A stretch of 64,000 nt of DNA from Hyphomicrobiales bacterium (GTDB lineage Bacteria > Pseudomonadota > Alphaproteobacteria > Rhizobiales > Aestuariivirgaceae). A program made the position numbers and the translations under genes. This document shows positions 50,077 to 58,606 of the stretch, in pieces. Where the stretch lies: contig JADJVV010000001.1 of assembly GCA_016710435.1 (NCBI GenBank), positions 1 through 64,000 of the forward strand. The letters are read 5' to 3'. How positions within the stretch are numbered: position 1 is the stretch's first letter; every line of letters starts with the position of its first letter. The notes under the pieces were generated by a model that saw only the letters and a program-made list of their open reading frames with translations, was not told where the DNA came from and did no database searches.

Positions 50077-50808
50077 ATGGACAGTCCCGCCCCCCTCCTG
50101 ACACTGGAACAGCGGCAGGTTCTCGCTGCCGCCGCCGATGATCTCGCGGTCCTCGCCCGCCTGCATGACAGCGAGCCGGACATGGAGATGCTGCAAAGCC
50201 TCGCCGCCGCACCTGCCGGCGACTGGTTTGCACTACAGGTGAAGGGCGACGGAATGGAACAGGGCTTGCGGTTGCTTGACGACGGCCTCTCCGATCTCTC
50301 CCCCAATTGCGTGGATGCGCTGTGGGTGGATTATGCCGATCTCTATCTCACCTTCGGCAAGCGCGTGGCCCCAAACGAATCCTATTGGCTCACCGATGAT
50401 CACATCGAACGGCAGGGCCCCATGTTTGAGGTGCGGAACTGGTATGCGCATTACGGATTGACCGCTCCCGACTGGCGCAAGCGCGCCGATGACCATCTGG
50501 TGCATGAACTGGAATTCGTATCCACGCTGTTGCGCGACGCCGGTGGAACCGCGGCGCGCGATGCAGGCCGCTTTCTCGATCAGCACCTGCTGCTCTGGTC
50601 GAAAGATTTCCTTGGTGGCGTGGCCCAACGGGCAAACACCGCATTCTACAGCGGACTAGCACTCGTAACCGAAGCCGTTCTGCTCTCGGTCCGCGCGTTG
50701 CTGGAGGGCGTCACCGGCGAACCGCGCCAGGAACGGATCGCCGTCAACGCAGAGGAGGTCACGGAAACGGAGCGTCCTTTCATGCCCGGCGTGGAGCCCA
50801 GTTGGTGA
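50077..50808 (+). CDS. TorD/DmsD-family molybdoenzyme chaperone
   Basis: 243-residue cytoplasmic protein, all helical by pattern. Family marks are VDYADLYLTFGKRVAPNESYW near residue 85, QGPMFEVRNWYAHYGL near 112 and the conserved DDHLVHELEFVSTLL near 137. Such chaperones bind the Tat signal of their enzyme, help cofactor loading and hold back export until folding is finished. It starts one base after the ferredoxin gene stop, so it is co-translated with the enzyme. Its presence supports active Tat export of the DmsA-like subunit. Confidence 0.88.
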   Translation: MDSPAPLLTLEQRQVLAAAADDLAVLARLHDSEPDMEMLQSLAAAPAGDWFALQVKGDGMEQGLRLLDDGLSDLSPNCVDALWVDYADLYLTFGKRVAPNESYWLTDDHIERQGPMFEVRNWYAHYGLTAPDWRKRADDHLVHELEFVSTLLRDAGGTAARDAGRFLDQHLLLWSKDFLGGVAQRANTAFYSGLALVTEAVLLSVRALLEGVTGEPRQERIAVNAEEVTETERPFMPGVEPSW

Positions 50809-50821
50809 CATCCCCACTGCT

Positions 50822-50835
50822 TTGACACCAATCAA
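50822..50835 (+). promoter_or_regulatory. FNR/FixK box before the two-component operon
   Basis: TTGACACCAATCAA fits TTGA-N6-TCAA and sits in a longer perfect palindrome, CTTTGA-N6-TCAAAG. Centred at -41.5 it predicts a transcript start near 50870, 16 bases before the first gene of the two-component operon. Confidence 0.72.
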
Positions 50836-50885
50836 AGACAGGCCTGCCAATCCGGCAGCACAATCACGTTGGGAAAGGATGAGTC

Positions 50886-51368
50886 ATGACAACACCCACG
50901 GCTGTCGCCGCGTGGCTTCAACCTGTCTTGGCGTGGCGCGATGCATTGCCTGCATCCTGTGCCTGCGCCGTCGTATTCCCCGGCTATCGTCCTGACCTGG
51001 TGCAGGCGATGGCCTCCGCGCTGCAGGCACGGCTGGTCGATTTCCGTAAACAGAAGATGGCGCCACTCGGTTGGCAGGCTTCAAATCTGGCACCCCGCGC
51101 ACTCACCGAAACGGCCCATGCTGAAATGATCCATGGCCGTGACGTGGTATTGCACAATGCGGAGGCCATGCTTTCGCTCTTTGCCCGCGAAGTGCGTGAA
51201 GCGTGGTTTGCGGAGGCCGCCGCACAAGACTGGCCGCAGCGCCTCATCCTGCCGCTCACCCTCTTCGCCCACGATCTTCCTGCGCAAATGATCGGCCACG
51301 TCATCGAACTCACAGCCGCGGACCTGCCCTCCGAAGGACTTTTGCAGCGGCTTGCAGGCCTGGCATGA
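50886..51368 (+). CDS. Unknown protein encoded with the PAS kinase
   Basis: 160 residues, cytoplasmic, no membrane segment and no recognised domain. It has a helical pattern, with conserved-looking HNAEAMLSLFAREVREAWF near residue 90, and WPQRLILPLTLFAHDLPAQM near 117. GGAAAGGAT precedes the ATG. Its stop overlaps the start of the kinase gene (ATGA), so they are translationally coupled and probably act in one pathway. It could modulate the kinase or serve the molybdoenzyme. I do not recognise the family. Confidence 0.7.
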   Translation: MTTPTAVAAWLQPVLAWRDALPASCACAVVFPGYRPDLVQAMASALQARLVDFRKQKMAPLGWQASNLAPRALTETAHAEMIHGRDVVLHNAEAMLSLFAREVREAWFAEAAAQDWPQRLILPLTLFAHDLPAQMIGHVIELTAADLPSEGLLQRLAGLA

Positions 51369-53227
51369 CAGATCGTGTCCAGCCCACACTCGCACTGTTC
51401 GGATCGTCGCTGGGGCGGCGAATCCTGATGGTGCTCGCCGTGGTGCTGACGGCCTGTTCGCTGCTCTTCCTGACGCTGTTCGTGGTGGCACTGCGCAATC
51501 GCCTGATCGAAGGCCACGCGCGCATGGCAGCGCAACAGAGTTCGGTTCTGGAATTCGCACTCCGCAGCGCGGTGATGAGAAACGACGGCGGCGCCATAAG
51601 TGACGCAATCACGCGTCTTTCCCGCGAAGATGGCGTGACAGCCATCTCCCTCATCACCACCAACGGAGACATTCGCGCCTCATCTGATGCCAGCATCCAA
51701 GGAAAAACCTTCGCGGTGGTCAGCGGCCACGTCCTGCCCGTGCCGTGGCCGGAACGACCGCAGTTCACGACCACTGCCGCCGGCAAGAATGTGATCCGCA
51801 GTTTCACACCTGTGGGCGGCGCCACCGCTCTGGCTGACAACGGTGTTCTTGTGGTCGACCTTGATGCCGGGGATGTGGTGCGCGACTACTGGCGCGCAGG
51901 CCTGTTGCTGGCCGCGGCAGGCTTCGCTGTATTGCTGGCCGCCCTCTACGCCATCATGATGGCGGTGAAGCATCACGTTTTGCAACCCGTGGCGAACATC
52001 GCCGAAGCGGCCAGCCGCTTCTCGGACGGCAACCTTGAAGCCCGCACCCTGGTGCATGGCAGCGGAGAACTTGCCGATCTGGGCCAGCGTTTCAACGCCA
52101 TGGCCGCCCATGTGGGCGCCAATGTGCGCGCCGTGCAGGCCAACGAACGCTTCGTCCAGGACGTGTTGGACGCGGCCCCCGACGGCATGCGCGTCATCGG
52201 CCCCGACTACCGCATCCTGAAAGTGAACGCCGCCTACTGCAGCCAGCTGGGAGTAACTCCGGACCAGGTTCTGGGTCTGCCCTGCTATCTGTCCAGTCAC
52301 AGGCTCAAGGCGCCCTGCTCCCCGACGCTGGTGCCCTGCCCCATGGTGGAGCTTTCGGATCATGGCAAGAGCAGTGTGAAATGCCGCCATCGCCACGAGC
52401 GCGCCGACGGCAGCGAAGTGTTTGTTGAGGTTTCGGCTGCCCGCGTGCTGTTGGAGCAAGATGGCAAGTCCCTTCCCTGCATCGTGGAATCGATTCGCGA
52501 CCTCTCCAACCAGGCCGAGGCGTCGCACGGCCAGCGCCTTGCGGAAATCGGCCAGCTGGCGACGGGCATCGCCCACGAAATCCACAATCCGCTCTGGTCC
52601 ATCCATCTCGCCATGGAGGCGATGCGGAGCGACATGGCGGCCCGGGGCGAAGATGTGTCCGGCGAAAGCTACATCGCCACCGCCGACCGCGAGATCCAAC
52701 GCTGCCTCGACGTGACTTCGCGCCTGCTGCGGGTGAGCGAACCTTCATCGCAGGAGAAGATGCTTCTCGATCTTGCCCCGCTGCTGAAGGACGTGATGTC
52801 CCTTCTCACCTACCAGGCGGCACAGGCAGGTGTGGCGACCACGCTCGATATCAAGGGCAATCCCCGCGCCATTGCCAATGAGAGCGATCTCGGCATCGTC
52901 TTTGTCAATCTCGCCCAGAATGCAATCCACGCCATGCCTAGGGGCGGCACCCTCACCGTTGTTGCGGGGGCCAGAAACGGCCGCGTGGGCGTGAGCTTCA
53001 CCGACACGGGCGTTGGCATTTCCGCAGAGGACCGCGCACGCATCTTCTGGCCGTTCTGGTCCAAACGGGCCGACGGTTCCACTGGCACGGGTCTCGGTCT
53101 CGCCATCTGCCACTCCACGGTGGAACGCCTGAACGGTGAACTCACCCTCACCAGCACCGTGGGTGAAGGCAGCACCTTCCGCGTCACCCTTCCCGACCCT
53201 GATCATTCCGGAGACCCGCAATCGTGA
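51365..53227 (+). CDS. PAS sensor histidine kinase with cysteine-rich PAS domain
   Basis: 620-residue membrane kinase. First helix near residue 20-45 (RILMVLAVVLTACSLLFLTL), periplasmic sensor domain to about 180, second helix LLLAAAGFAVLLAALYAIMM, HAMP at about 205-255 (QPVANIAEAASRFSDGNLEA). The PAS domain follows, with four cysteines and histidines in GLPCYLSSHRLKAPC, LVPCPMVE and VKCRHRH. The kinase core has H-box IAHEIHNPLWSIHLAM, N-box FVNLAQNAIHAMP, G1 DTGVGIS and G2 GTGLGLAIC. The CY-x3-H-x(n)-PC-x(n)-CP pattern is known in PAS domains of anaerobes and could hold a cofactor. The next gene is its sigma-54 regulator. Confidence 0.9.
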   Translation: MTDRVQPTLALFGSSLGRRILMVLAVVLTACSLLFLTLFVVALRNRLIEGHARMAAQQSSVLEFALRSAVMRNDGGAISDAITRLSREDGVTAISLITTNGDIRASSDASIQGKTFAVVSGHVLPVPWPERPQFTTTAAGKNVIRSFTPVGGATALADNGVLVVDLDAGDVVRDYWRAGLLLAAAGFAVLLAALYAIMMAVKHHVLQPVANIAEAASRFSDGNLEARTLVHGSGELADLGQRFNAMAAHVGANVRAVQANERFVQDVLDAAPDGMRVIGPDYRILKVNAAYCSQLGVTPDQVLGLPCYLSSHRLKAPCSPTLVPCPMVELSDHGKSSVKCRHRHERADGSEVFVEVSAARVLLEQDGKSLPCIVESIRDLSNQAEASHGQRLAEIGQLATGIAHEIHNPLWSIHLAMEAMRSDMAARGEDVSGESYIATADREIQRCLDVTSRLLRVSEPSSQEKMLLDLAPLLKDVMSLLTYQAAQAGVATTLDIKGNPRAIANESDLGIVFVNLAQNAIHAMPRGGTLTVVAGARNGRVGVSFTDTGVGISAEDRARIFWPFWSKRADGSTGTGLGLAICHSTVERLNGELTLTSTVGEGSTFRVTLPDPDHSGDPQS

Positions 53228-54600
53228 ACGACAGCCGCAAGAGGCAAATCCTCGTCGTCGAGGATGATCCGCCGCTCAACCGCATGCTGACAGACCAGTT
53301 GCACCGGCAAGGCTTTGCCGCCACCGGGGTGCGCACGCTCGCCGAGGCCGAGAAAGCCATCCAGGGTGCGGAGCCCGCACTCGCCATTCTCGACATCCGT
53401 TTGCCCGATGGTCAGGGCATCGAAGCTATCAGCCGCTTCCGCGAAATATGCCCCGTCATCATCCTCACGGCCTTCGGCTCCATTGACCAGGCGGTGCAGG
53501 CGGTGCAGGCCGGCGCTGCCGACTACCTGATCAAGCCCGTGTCCTCCGGCCGTCTCGACATCGCGGTGAAACGCGCAATCGAGACAGAAGACATGCGGCG
53601 CAAGCTCGAACACTTCGAGAGCAAGCACAAGGTGGCCGGTAACAGCCGCATGGTCGGTCTCAGTCCGGGATACCTGAAGGTGATGCAACTCGTGGGCCTC
53701 GTTGCGCCCGCGGATACAACAGTGCTGATCCAGGGTGAAAGCGGTGTCGGCAAGGAATTGGTGGCGGAAAGCATCCATCTCTCCAGTACCCGCGGCGAGC
53801 ACCAACTGGTGACGATCGACTGCGCTTCGTTGCACGAGAACCTGCTCGAGTCCGAACTGTTCGGGCACGAGCGTGGCGCCTTTACGGGAGCGGACCGCAA
53901 GAAGGAAGGCCTGATCGAAGTGGCTGAAGGCTCTACTGTCTTCCTCGACGAAATCGGCGAAATCAGCCCGGCGATCCAGGCAAAGCTCCTGCGCGTGCTG
54001 GAAACCTCGCGCTTCCGCCGCCTCGGCGGCACGCGCGATATTTCCGCCAACGTGCGCTTCGTCACGGCCACAAACCGCAATCTTTCGGAGTGGGTGAAAG
54101 AGGGCAAATTCCGCGGCGACCTGTTCTACCGCCTCTCGCCCTTCGTCATCACCGTGCCGCCCCTGCGCGAACGGCGCGACGACATTCTCGTCCTTGCGCG
54201 GCACTTCCTCGAGTCGCGCAACTTCATGCGTAACGTTCGAAAGCATTTCCATGCCTCCACGGAAGCCCTGCTCATGGCTTATGATTGGCCCGGAAACATC
54301 CGCGAACTGCGGAACGTGGTGGAGCGAGGATTGCTGATGTCCGCCGATGATGGCACGATCTGGCCGCGCCACCTGTCGCTACCGGAAGCAGGCGAAGCGG
54401 GCCCGAAGGCATTTTCGCTGGACTTCGACCATTCACCGTCGATGGAGCAACTGAAGGACGCCTATATCGAACGCATGCTGCAGGCCCATGGCGGCAACCG
54501 CGAAGCCGCCGCCCGCGCCATGGGCGTGAGCGCCCGCAATCTCTACCGCCACATCGCGGACAAGAAGGCGGGCCGCCACATGGCGGACGCGATGAACTGA
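53224..54600 (+). CDS. NtrC-family sigma-54-dependent response regulator
   Basis: 458 residues in three parts. Receiver: VVEDDPPLNRM, phosphoacceptor in AILDIRLPDGQG, lysine in YLIKPVSSG. AAA+ domain at about 145-375: Walker A GESGVGKE, the sigma-54 contact loop GAFTGA fully intact, Walker B VFLDEIGEI, and R-finger region FRGDLFYRLSPF. Fis-type helix-turn-helix at the end: GGNREAAARAMGVSARNLYRHI. It starts with GTG inside the stop of the kinase gene (GTGA overlap), so kinase and regulator form a coupled pair. Its probable target is the sigma-54 promoter at 44276-44290, by location. Confidence 0.94.
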   Translation: MNDSRKRQILVVEDDPPLNRMLTDQLHRQGFAATGVRTLAEAEKAIQGAEPALAILDIRLPDGQGIEAISRFREICPVIILTAFGSIDQAVQAVQAGAADYLIKPVSSGRLDIAVKRAIETEDMRRKLEHFESKHKVAGNSRMVGLSPGYLKVMQLVGLVAPADTTVLIQGESGVGKELVAESIHLSSTRGEHQLVTIDCASLHENLLESELFGHERGAFTGADRKKEGLIEVAEGSTVFLDEIGEISPAIQAKLLRVLETSRFRRLGGTRDISANVRFVTATNRNLSEWVKEGKFRGDLFYRLSPFVITVPPLRERRDDILVLARHFLESRNFMRNVRKHFHASTEALLMAYDWPGNIRELRNVVERGLLMSADDGTIWPRHLSLPEAGEAGPKAFSLDFDHSPSMEQLKDAYIERMLQAHGGNREAAARAMGVSARNLYRHIADKKAGRHMADAMN

Positions 54601-54604
54601 GGAG

Positions 54605-55018
54605 TTAGCGGGCGACAGTGACCGTGCAATGGGCCCGGCTTGCCACATCGGCTGCGACGGACCCCAACATCAGGCGCGAAACACCGTGCTTGTCGCCCGT
54701 GCCACAGATGATGTGGTCATAACCATTGTCTTCCGCGTACTGCACAATGGCCGCCGCCGCTTCCCGCGCCTTGAGGGACACTTCCTCGACCGTCTTCACA
54801 TTGGCGGCGCGGGCGATGCCGGCGGCTCCATCCAGAATCTTCTTCACCTTGGCATCATCCATCGACAGGATGAGCGGACCGCGCGCGCCGCCACGGGCGA
54901 CATTGACGGTGCAAATGGCCAGCGGCACACCCAGGCGGCTGGCGAGCGTCGCGGCGAGTTCAACCGCGTGCTGTGAATGGACGGTCCCATCGGTGGCGCA
55001 AAGGATCTTGGTCGTCAT
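54605..55018 (-). CDS. Universal stress protein UspA family
   Basis: 137-residue single-domain Usp. It starts MTTKILCATDGTVHS at 55018 with AAGGAG six bases upstream, and ends with the nucleotide-binding type pattern ICGTGDKHGVSRLMLGSVAADVASRAHCTVTVAR. The longer frame upstream of 55018 has no family similarity. An FNR/FixK box stands 68 bases before the start, as is usual for Usp genes induced by oxygen limitation. It is convergent with the sigma-54 regulator gene, only four bases apart. Confidence 0.9.
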   Translation of the reverse strand: MTTKILCATDGTVHSQHAVELAATLASRLGVPLAICTVNVARGGARGPLILSMDDAKVKKILDGAAGIARAANVKTVEEVSLKAREAAAAIVQYAEDNGYDHIICGTGDKHGVSRLMLGSVAADVASRAHCTVTVAR

Positions 55019-55085
55019 GTCAGTCTCCTTGTCTGTCGTCGGTTTTGAATTGCAGGAACTTTCAATCACCCCCGGTAAAGACGCA

Positions 55086-55099
55086 TTGACGCTGATCAA
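55086..55099 (-). promoter_or_regulatory. FNR/FixK box before uspA
   Basis: TTGACGCTGATCAA fits TTGA-N6-TCAA with one inner mismatch to the full consensus. A class II site here predicts a transcript start near 55051, 33 bases before the UspA start codon. Confidence 0.7.
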
Positions 55100-55119
55100 C
55101 AGCCACAGATTTTCGTCCG

Positions 55120-55698
55120 TCAACGGACGAGGTAGCCAAACTCCTCCGCCTGTTCCGACAGCCACTCCCAGAAGCTCTCGGAAAAGCCACGGAACACCGA
55201 CAGGTCAAAGGTGTCGTCACCCACGCGCGTAAGGTGCACACCAACATGGGCCATCTGCGTCAGTGCCGATTTGCCCACAGGAAAGACATCAGGATGGAGG
55301 TCAACCGGCGTGCCCTTGGCCAGCACCGTCCGCGCCCTGTCTCCGGCGATGCGCAGGACAACCCGACCGTGGCTCTGGTCCGACACCGACGCGATACCGG
55401 CGAACATCATCGACAACTCTGCGGCAAGCACCCCCTCGCCCCGGCCTTCCGCCTGGACAGAATACTGGTCGGGTCCCGCCCACAGGACGACCGCACCCTT
55501 GTAGTTTGCCAGCCCATCCGCAAGGGCCTTGGCCTTGCCCTTTCGGGCGATCACCGTGACGATCGACAGGGGATGCCGCACCGAGAGCGTGACACCCGGC
55601 TGTCCCTTGTCCGCCCCGAAACGGCCCTGCACCGTCACATCCGCCAGCGGCGACAAGCGGTTGAAAGTGGGTTCGGTCGCGCGTGCTGCCTTAGCCAT
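55120..55698 (-). CDS. mgdD: N-methylglutamate dehydrogenase subunit D (SoxG-like gamma)
   Basis: 192-residue gamma subunit of a sarcosine-oxidase-type complex. Here it is assigned to N-methylglutamate dehydrogenase because of the operon. Motifs are PLADVTVQGRFGADKGQPGV near the start, LWAGPDQYSVQAEG, VSDQSHGRVVLRIAGDRAR and the C-terminal TFDLSVFRGFSESFWEWL, as in SoxG. The ATG at 55698 lies within the end of the alpha subunit gene (8-base overlap). It is the last gene of the operon. The uspA FNR box and gene follow on the same strand. Confidence 0.85.
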   Translation of the reverse strand: MAKAARATEPTFNRLSPLADVTVQGRFGADKGQPGVTLSVRHPLSIVTVIARKGKAKALADGLANYKGAVVLWAGPDQYSVQAEGRGEGVLAAELSMMFAGIASVSDQSHGRVVLRIAGDRARTVLAKGTPVDLHPDVFPVGKSALTQMAHVGVHLTRVGDDTFDLSVFRGFSESFWEWLSEQAEEFGYLVR

Positions 55699-58606
55699 GG
55701 AGCCTCGCATTCTCCTTGTCGAAATGCATGGGATCGCAAATCTCCGCCAGCATGTGGATGTTGCGCAGGCCATCAAACACCTGCACCACCTCGCCAACGC
55801 GCTTGCGGCCGTCTTTCAGCAGGGCGAGGCCGAGCCACATCTCGAGCATGGGCGACCACGCCACTGAGGTGATGTAGCCCTGGTCATTCGCCATGGAGGG
55901 CTTCGTGCCGCGCGTGAGCAGATGGGACCCGGAGCGCAGCTTGTCCGCCTTGTCCACCGGACGTATGCCGACGACGCAGGGACGCGACGGATCGGTGAGG
56001 CCCTCGCGGCCCGCCATCATGCGGCCGATGTAATCCTTCTTCGACGACATCATCTTGCCGAGGCCAAGATCTGCCGCCGTGGTCGTGCCGTTCAACTCGC
56101 CGCCCGCCACATGGCCCTTTTCGATGCGCATGATCGAAAGCGCCTCCACGCCATAAGGTGTGATGCCGAATTCATCGCCCGCCTGCATGAGGGAGCGCGC
56201 AACCATGCTGCCGAAATCGGCCGGAACGGCGAGTTCGTATGCGTGCTCGCCGGAGAAGGAGATGCGGAAGAGCCGCGCCGGCATGCCGCCCAGGATGGTG
56301 ATCGGCAGCACCGCCAGGTAAGGCACCGTCGCGTCGCTCAGGACGAGGCCATCGACTATCTTCTGCAGCGTGGCCCGCGACTTGGGACCCGCCACCGCCA
56401 TTTGCGCCCACTGCTCGGTGACCGAGACATATTGAACATCGAGATCGGGCCACAGCGCCTGATGGCAGAATTCCATGTGGCTCATTATCTTCGCGGCGTT
56501 GGCCGTGGTCGTGGTCATCACGTAGCGATCATCCGCCAGCCGCGAAGTGGTGCCGTCATCCATGACGATGCCATCTTCGCGCAGCATCAACCCGTAGCGC
56601 GCCTTGCCAACCGCCAGCGTGGAGAAGGTGTTGCAATAGAGCTTGTCAAGGAACACGCCGGCATCGCGGCCCTGAACGTCGATCTTGCCCAGCGTCGAGA
56701 CATCGCAAAGTCCAACGCCACTGCGGGTGGCGAGGACCTCACGGCTTGCGGCGGCAAGCCAGTCCTCTCCCGCGCGCGGAAACCACGAGGACCGCATCCA
56801 CAGCCCTGTCTCCACAAACACCGCACCCAGTTCATCGGCCCAGTCATGGAGCGGCGTCTTGCGAACGGGCTGGAAGTGATGCCCCGTGAAGGGCCCCGCG
56901 AAGGCACCGAACGAGACCGGCGTGTAGAAGGGCCGGAACGTGGTGGTGCCCACCTCTGAGATGGACTTGCCTGTCGCTTCGGCAAGGATGGCAATGGCAT
57001 TGATGTTGCCGAGCTTGCCCTGATCCGTGGCCATGCCCGTGGTGGTGTAGCGCTTGGCCAGTTCAATGTCGGTGTAGCCTTCGCGCGCGGCGAGCGGCAG
57101 GTCCTTCGCGGTGGAATCGTTCTGGTAGTCGATGAAGGCCTTGCCGTGGCTCTCCTTCACCCACCACAACGGAGAGATGGAATAGGCTTCGTCGCGGCAT
57201 TTCGGTAACGCCGCCGCCTTGCCGCTGGTACCGGCGCGGGCTCCATCAGCGAGGCATTCGGAGAGCAGCATGTGGCCTGCGGCAGAACCGGCCGCCACGA
57301 ATTGCGGTCCCACATCCGGCGGCACGAAGGCCGCGATGGCCTCGTTCCACACCGGCTTGGCCCCACGATGGCACATGAGGTTGACAATGGGCGACCAGCC
57401 CCCGGACATCGCCACCGCATCGCAGGACACGTGTGTGCCATCGGTAAGTTCGGCGCCATTGACCAGCTTGCCGCCCGCCACGTCGGCCAGCGCACGGCCG
57501 CGCAACACGGGAACGCCGCCAGCATCAGCCTTCGCGTCGGCACGGCTATCCACGATGACGGCAACATTCACGCCACGGGCCTTGAAATCCCGCGCCGTGC
57601 GATAGCCGGAGTCATTGTTGGTGAAGACCATCACGTTGCGGCCTGCAGCTGCTGCGTAACGGTTGGCGTAATGGCGCATGGCGGATGCGGTCATGACACC
57701 CGGCACGTCGTTGCCACCGAAGGCAATCGGACGCTCTTCCGCTCCGGCCGCCAACACCGCTTTCTTGGCAAGGATGCGCCAATAACGCTGCCGCGGCTCG
57801 TAGGGCGATGGTTCGGAAACGTGATCGTTCACACGCTCAACCGCGCCGAAGATGTTGCCGTCAAACCAGCCGAACACCGTGCTGCGCGGCATGAGCGTGA
57901 CATTGGGCATGGAGGCCAGTTCGGCGATCACGCCTTGCGACCAGTCGAAGCCGCTCCGGCCGTCGATCTCTTCCGTCTCGAACAACAGTGAACCGCCGAG
58001 GCGCGATCCTTCATCGACAAGAATGACGCGGGCGCCGCTGCGCCCCGCCGTCAAGGCCGCCATCAGGCCGGCGGGTCCTGAACCGATCACCAGAAGGTCG
58101 CAATGGGCGTAGGACTTCTCGTATTTGTCGGGATCGGGTTCCTTCGAGGCCGTACCGAGCCCCGCAGCCTTGCGAATGATGGGCTCGTAGATCATTTCCC
58201 AGAACTTCGCGGGCCACATGAAGGTCTTGTAGTAGAAGCCCGCCACGAACATCTTGGAGGCAAGCCCGTTCAGGGCACCCACATCGAAGTTCAGGGACGG
58301 CCAACGGTTCTGGCTGTTCGCAACCAGTCCATCATACAATTCGATCATCGGTGCGCGGGTGTTGGGCTCCTTGCGCCCGCCCTCCCGCAGCTCAACCAGC
58401 GCATTTGGTTCGGCAGCACCTGCTGTGATGACGCTGCGCGGACGATGGTATTTGAACGAACGGCCCATCAGCGTCACGCCGTTGGCGAGAAGTGCCGACG
58501 CCAGCGTATCCCCGTGGTGCCCGGTGAAGCTCTTGCCGTCGAAACGGAATGTCAGCGTGCTGTCACGATCGATGAGGCCACCGCGGTCCAGACGGAAGGA
58601 GGTCAT
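55691..58606 (-). CDS. mgdC: N-methylglutamate dehydrogenase subunit C (SoxA-like alpha)
   Basis: 971-residue alpha subunit. An N-terminal 2Fe-2S-ferredoxin-like domain (LTFRFDGKSFTGHHGDTLAS) leads to a dinucleotide-binding fold (LLVIGSGPAGLMAALTAG near residue 145), a middle oxidoreductase part (LAAGAEERPIAFGGNDVPG) and a C-terminal GcvT-like folate domain (MDDGTTSRLADDRYVMTTTT, FSGEHAYELAVPADFG). In this complex the folate domain can trap the methyl group leaving as formaldehyde. The ATG at 58606 overlaps the stop of the delta subunit gene by four bases (ATGA). Size and order match SoxA; the pathway assignment rests on gmaS and mgsABC upstream. Confidence 0.9.
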   Translation of the reverse strand: MTSFRLDRGGLIDRDSTLTFRFDGKSFTGHHGDTLASALLANGVTLMGRSFKYHRPRSVITAGAAEPNALVELREGGRKEPNTRAPMIELYDGLVANSQNRWPSLNFDVGALNGLASKMFVAGFYYKTFMWPAKFWEMIYEPIIRKAAGLGTASKEPDPDKYEKSYAHCDLLVIGSGPAGLMAALTAGRSGARVILVDEGSRLGGSLLFETEEIDGRSGFDWSQGVIAELASMPNVTLMPRSTVFGWFDGNIFGAVERVNDHVSEPSPYEPRQRYWRILAKKAVLAAGAEERPIAFGGNDVPGVMTASAMRHYANRYAAAAGRNVMVFTNNDSGYRTARDFKARGVNVAVIVDSRADAKADAGGVPVLRGRALADVAGGKLVNGAELTDGTHVSCDAVAMSGGWSPIVNLMCHRGAKPVWNEAIAAFVPPDVGPQFVAAGSAAGHMLLSECLADGARAGTSGKAAALPKCRDEAYSISPLWWVKESHGKAFIDYQNDSTAKDLPLAAREGYTDIELAKRYTTTGMATDQGKLGNINAIAILAEATGKSISEVGTTTFRPFYTPVSFGAFAGPFTGHHFQPVRKTPLHDWADELGAVFVETGLWMRSSWFPRAGEDWLAAASREVLATRSGVGLCDVSTLGKIDVQGRDAGVFLDKLYCNTFSTLAVGKARYGLMLREDGIVMDDGTTSRLADDRYVMTTTTANAAKIMSHMEFCHQALWPDLDVQYVSVTEQWAQMAVAGPKSRATLQKIVDGLVLSDATVPYLAVLPITILGGMPARLFRISFSGEHAYELAVPADFGSMVARSLMQAGDEFGITPYGVEALSIMRIEKGHVAGGELNGTTTAADLGLGKMMSSKKDYIGRMMAGREGLTDPSRPCVVGIRPVDKADKLRSGSHLLTRGTKPSMANDQGYITSVAWSPMLEMWLGLALLKDGRKRVGEVVQVFDGLRNIHMLAEICDPMHFDKENARLHG

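Noticed and set aside
47886..50306. 806-codon minus-strand frame opposite the DmsA/DmsB genes
   Set aside because: Antisense to clear coding sequence, with His/Gly/Val-rich shadow composition and no domain.
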